DNA of 5,720 nucleotides. Source: Collinsella aerofaciens (GTDB lineage Bacteria; Actinomycetota; Coriobacteriia; Coriobacteriales; Coriobacteriaceae). The translations under genes were made by a program, and so were the position numbers. Shown one piece after another: positions 5,148 to 5,720 of the stretch. The stretch's first letter is position 1, and each line of letters begins with the position of its first letter. Below the pieces are notes generated by a model. That model saw only the letters and a program-made list of their open reading frames with translations, did no database searches and had not been told where the DNA came from. The stretch covers positions 1-5,720 of the forward strand of contig CAJMJM010000112.1 in NCBI GenBank assembly GCA_905213725.1. The letters are read 5' to 3'.

Positions 5148-5720
5148 ACTCGGCGCTCTTGAGGGCGCCGACCATGTCGATCTTATTGAGGGTACGGTTG
5201 GTGGCGAGGTTGACGATAAACGTAAAGCCGAAGGAAAGCACCACGGCAAGCACGTAGCTCAGCGGCTCGACTTCGACGTCAAAGTACAGCGACGGCATCT
5301 GCAGGATGTACGTAAAGCTCTCGGCAAGCAGGCCACCCAGCGGCACGCCCAGTGCGGTGCCAATCGCCGTGAGGATCAACGTCTCCTTGTTGACGTAATG
5401 GTGTACCTCGCCACGGCGGAAGCCCAGCACCTTGATGGTCGCCAGCTCGCGCTCGCGCTCGGAGATATTCGTGTTGGACAACGTAAACACCACCACAAAC
5501 GACAGGCACGCCGCCATAAAGGTCACGAGCACCACGACGGAATTGATGATAGTGAAGTTCGCCTCGTAGTTCTGCCAATGTTCGGCCGTGCTCGAGATGG
5601 TGAGCCAACCGTCACTCTTAAGATTCTTGCTAAACGCAATCTGGTCGGCCGACGAGCCCTTAAGCAGCACAAAGATGCCGTTAAGACGCGCGCTTCGGCC
5701 GAACGCGCGCTCATAGGTGC
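5146..5720 (-). CDS. FtsX/MacB-like ABC transporter permease, C-terminal part (5' end outside window)
   Basis: The frame is open to the right edge, giving about 190 visible residues; the reading continues upstream of the internal Met at 5670 as TYERAFGRSARLNGIF. The visible part is a typical FtsX-domain C-terminus. It has an extracytoplasmic stretch (about 1-56), a first membrane helix (about 57-80), the conserved cytoplasmic segment NISERERELATIKVLGF (84-100), which in this family contacts the ATPase, a second helix (about 113-140), a third (about 152-173), and the end NKIDMVGALKSAE. Such permeases work with a MacB/LolD-type ATPase to move lipids, peptides or drugs, or to transmit force across the membrane. 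Neither the ATPase nor the substrate can be seen here. The gene ends in a hairpin repeat and a terminator and converges on the small hypothetical gene. Confidence 0.9.
   Translation of the reverse strand, partial: TYERAFGRSARLNGIFVLLKGSSADQIAFSKNLKSDGWLTISSTAEHWQNYEANFTIINSVVVLVTFMAACLSFVVVFTLSNTNISERERELATIKVLGFRRGEVHHYVNKETLILTAIGTALGVPLGGLLAESFTYILQMPSLYFDVEVEPLSYVLAVVLSFGFTFIVNLATNRTLNKIDMVGALKSAE

Noticed and set aside
4995..5249. 84-residue minus-strand open frame across the terminator and the permease 3' end
   Set aside because: It crosses the 17-bp hairpin and the 42-bp repeat and is out of frame with the permease, which has clear FtsX features.

Overview
The window looks like chromosomal DNA of a high-GC gut actinobacterium of the Coriobacteriia, most like Collinsella. 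This rests on gene style, codon use, and the look of the intergenic repeats, all judged from memory without a database search. Four genes are ordinary in composition (roughly 60-65% GC where sampled by hand). One small gene near the right end is clearly lower, at about 50%.

Layout from left to right. Positions 1-253 are non-coding and full of inverted repeats. Positions 254-1639 (minus strand) encode a complete M18-family metallo-aminopeptidase. A 161-bp divergent intergenic region separates it from 1801-2886 (plus), an N-terminally membrane-anchored Ntn hydrolase of the choloylglycine/linear-amide hydrolase superfamily. After a perfect 11-bp inverted repeat comes 3025-4104 (plus), a 6-phosphofructokinase of the PPi-PFK-like branch with a mixed phosphodonor signature. 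Positions 4105-4708 carry no convincing gene. They hold three large, unrelated inverted-repeat elements, one of them a nested, cloverleaf-like palindrome. Positions 4709-5029 (plus) encode a 106-residue conserved-looking hypothetical protein. A strong convergent terminator and a second copy of a 42-bp repeat follow. From 5148 to the right edge runs the minus-strand 3' part of a FtsX/MacB-type ABC permease, cut by the window end.

The genes do not form an obvious pathway or a single operon. Aminopeptidase and amide hydrolase are divergent, phosphofructokinase has its own leader, and the small gene and permease are convergent. The most notable structure lies between the genes. A 42-bp hairpin repeat (41/42 identical) abuts or overlaps the TAA stop codons of two unrelated genes, in the same orientation, and four further long inverted repeats fill the other gaps. 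I see no CRISPR array, transposase, tRNA, rRNA or defence system. The best leads for something undescribed are the dispersed palindromic elements and the membrane-anchored amide hydrolase with a long pre-cysteine segment.
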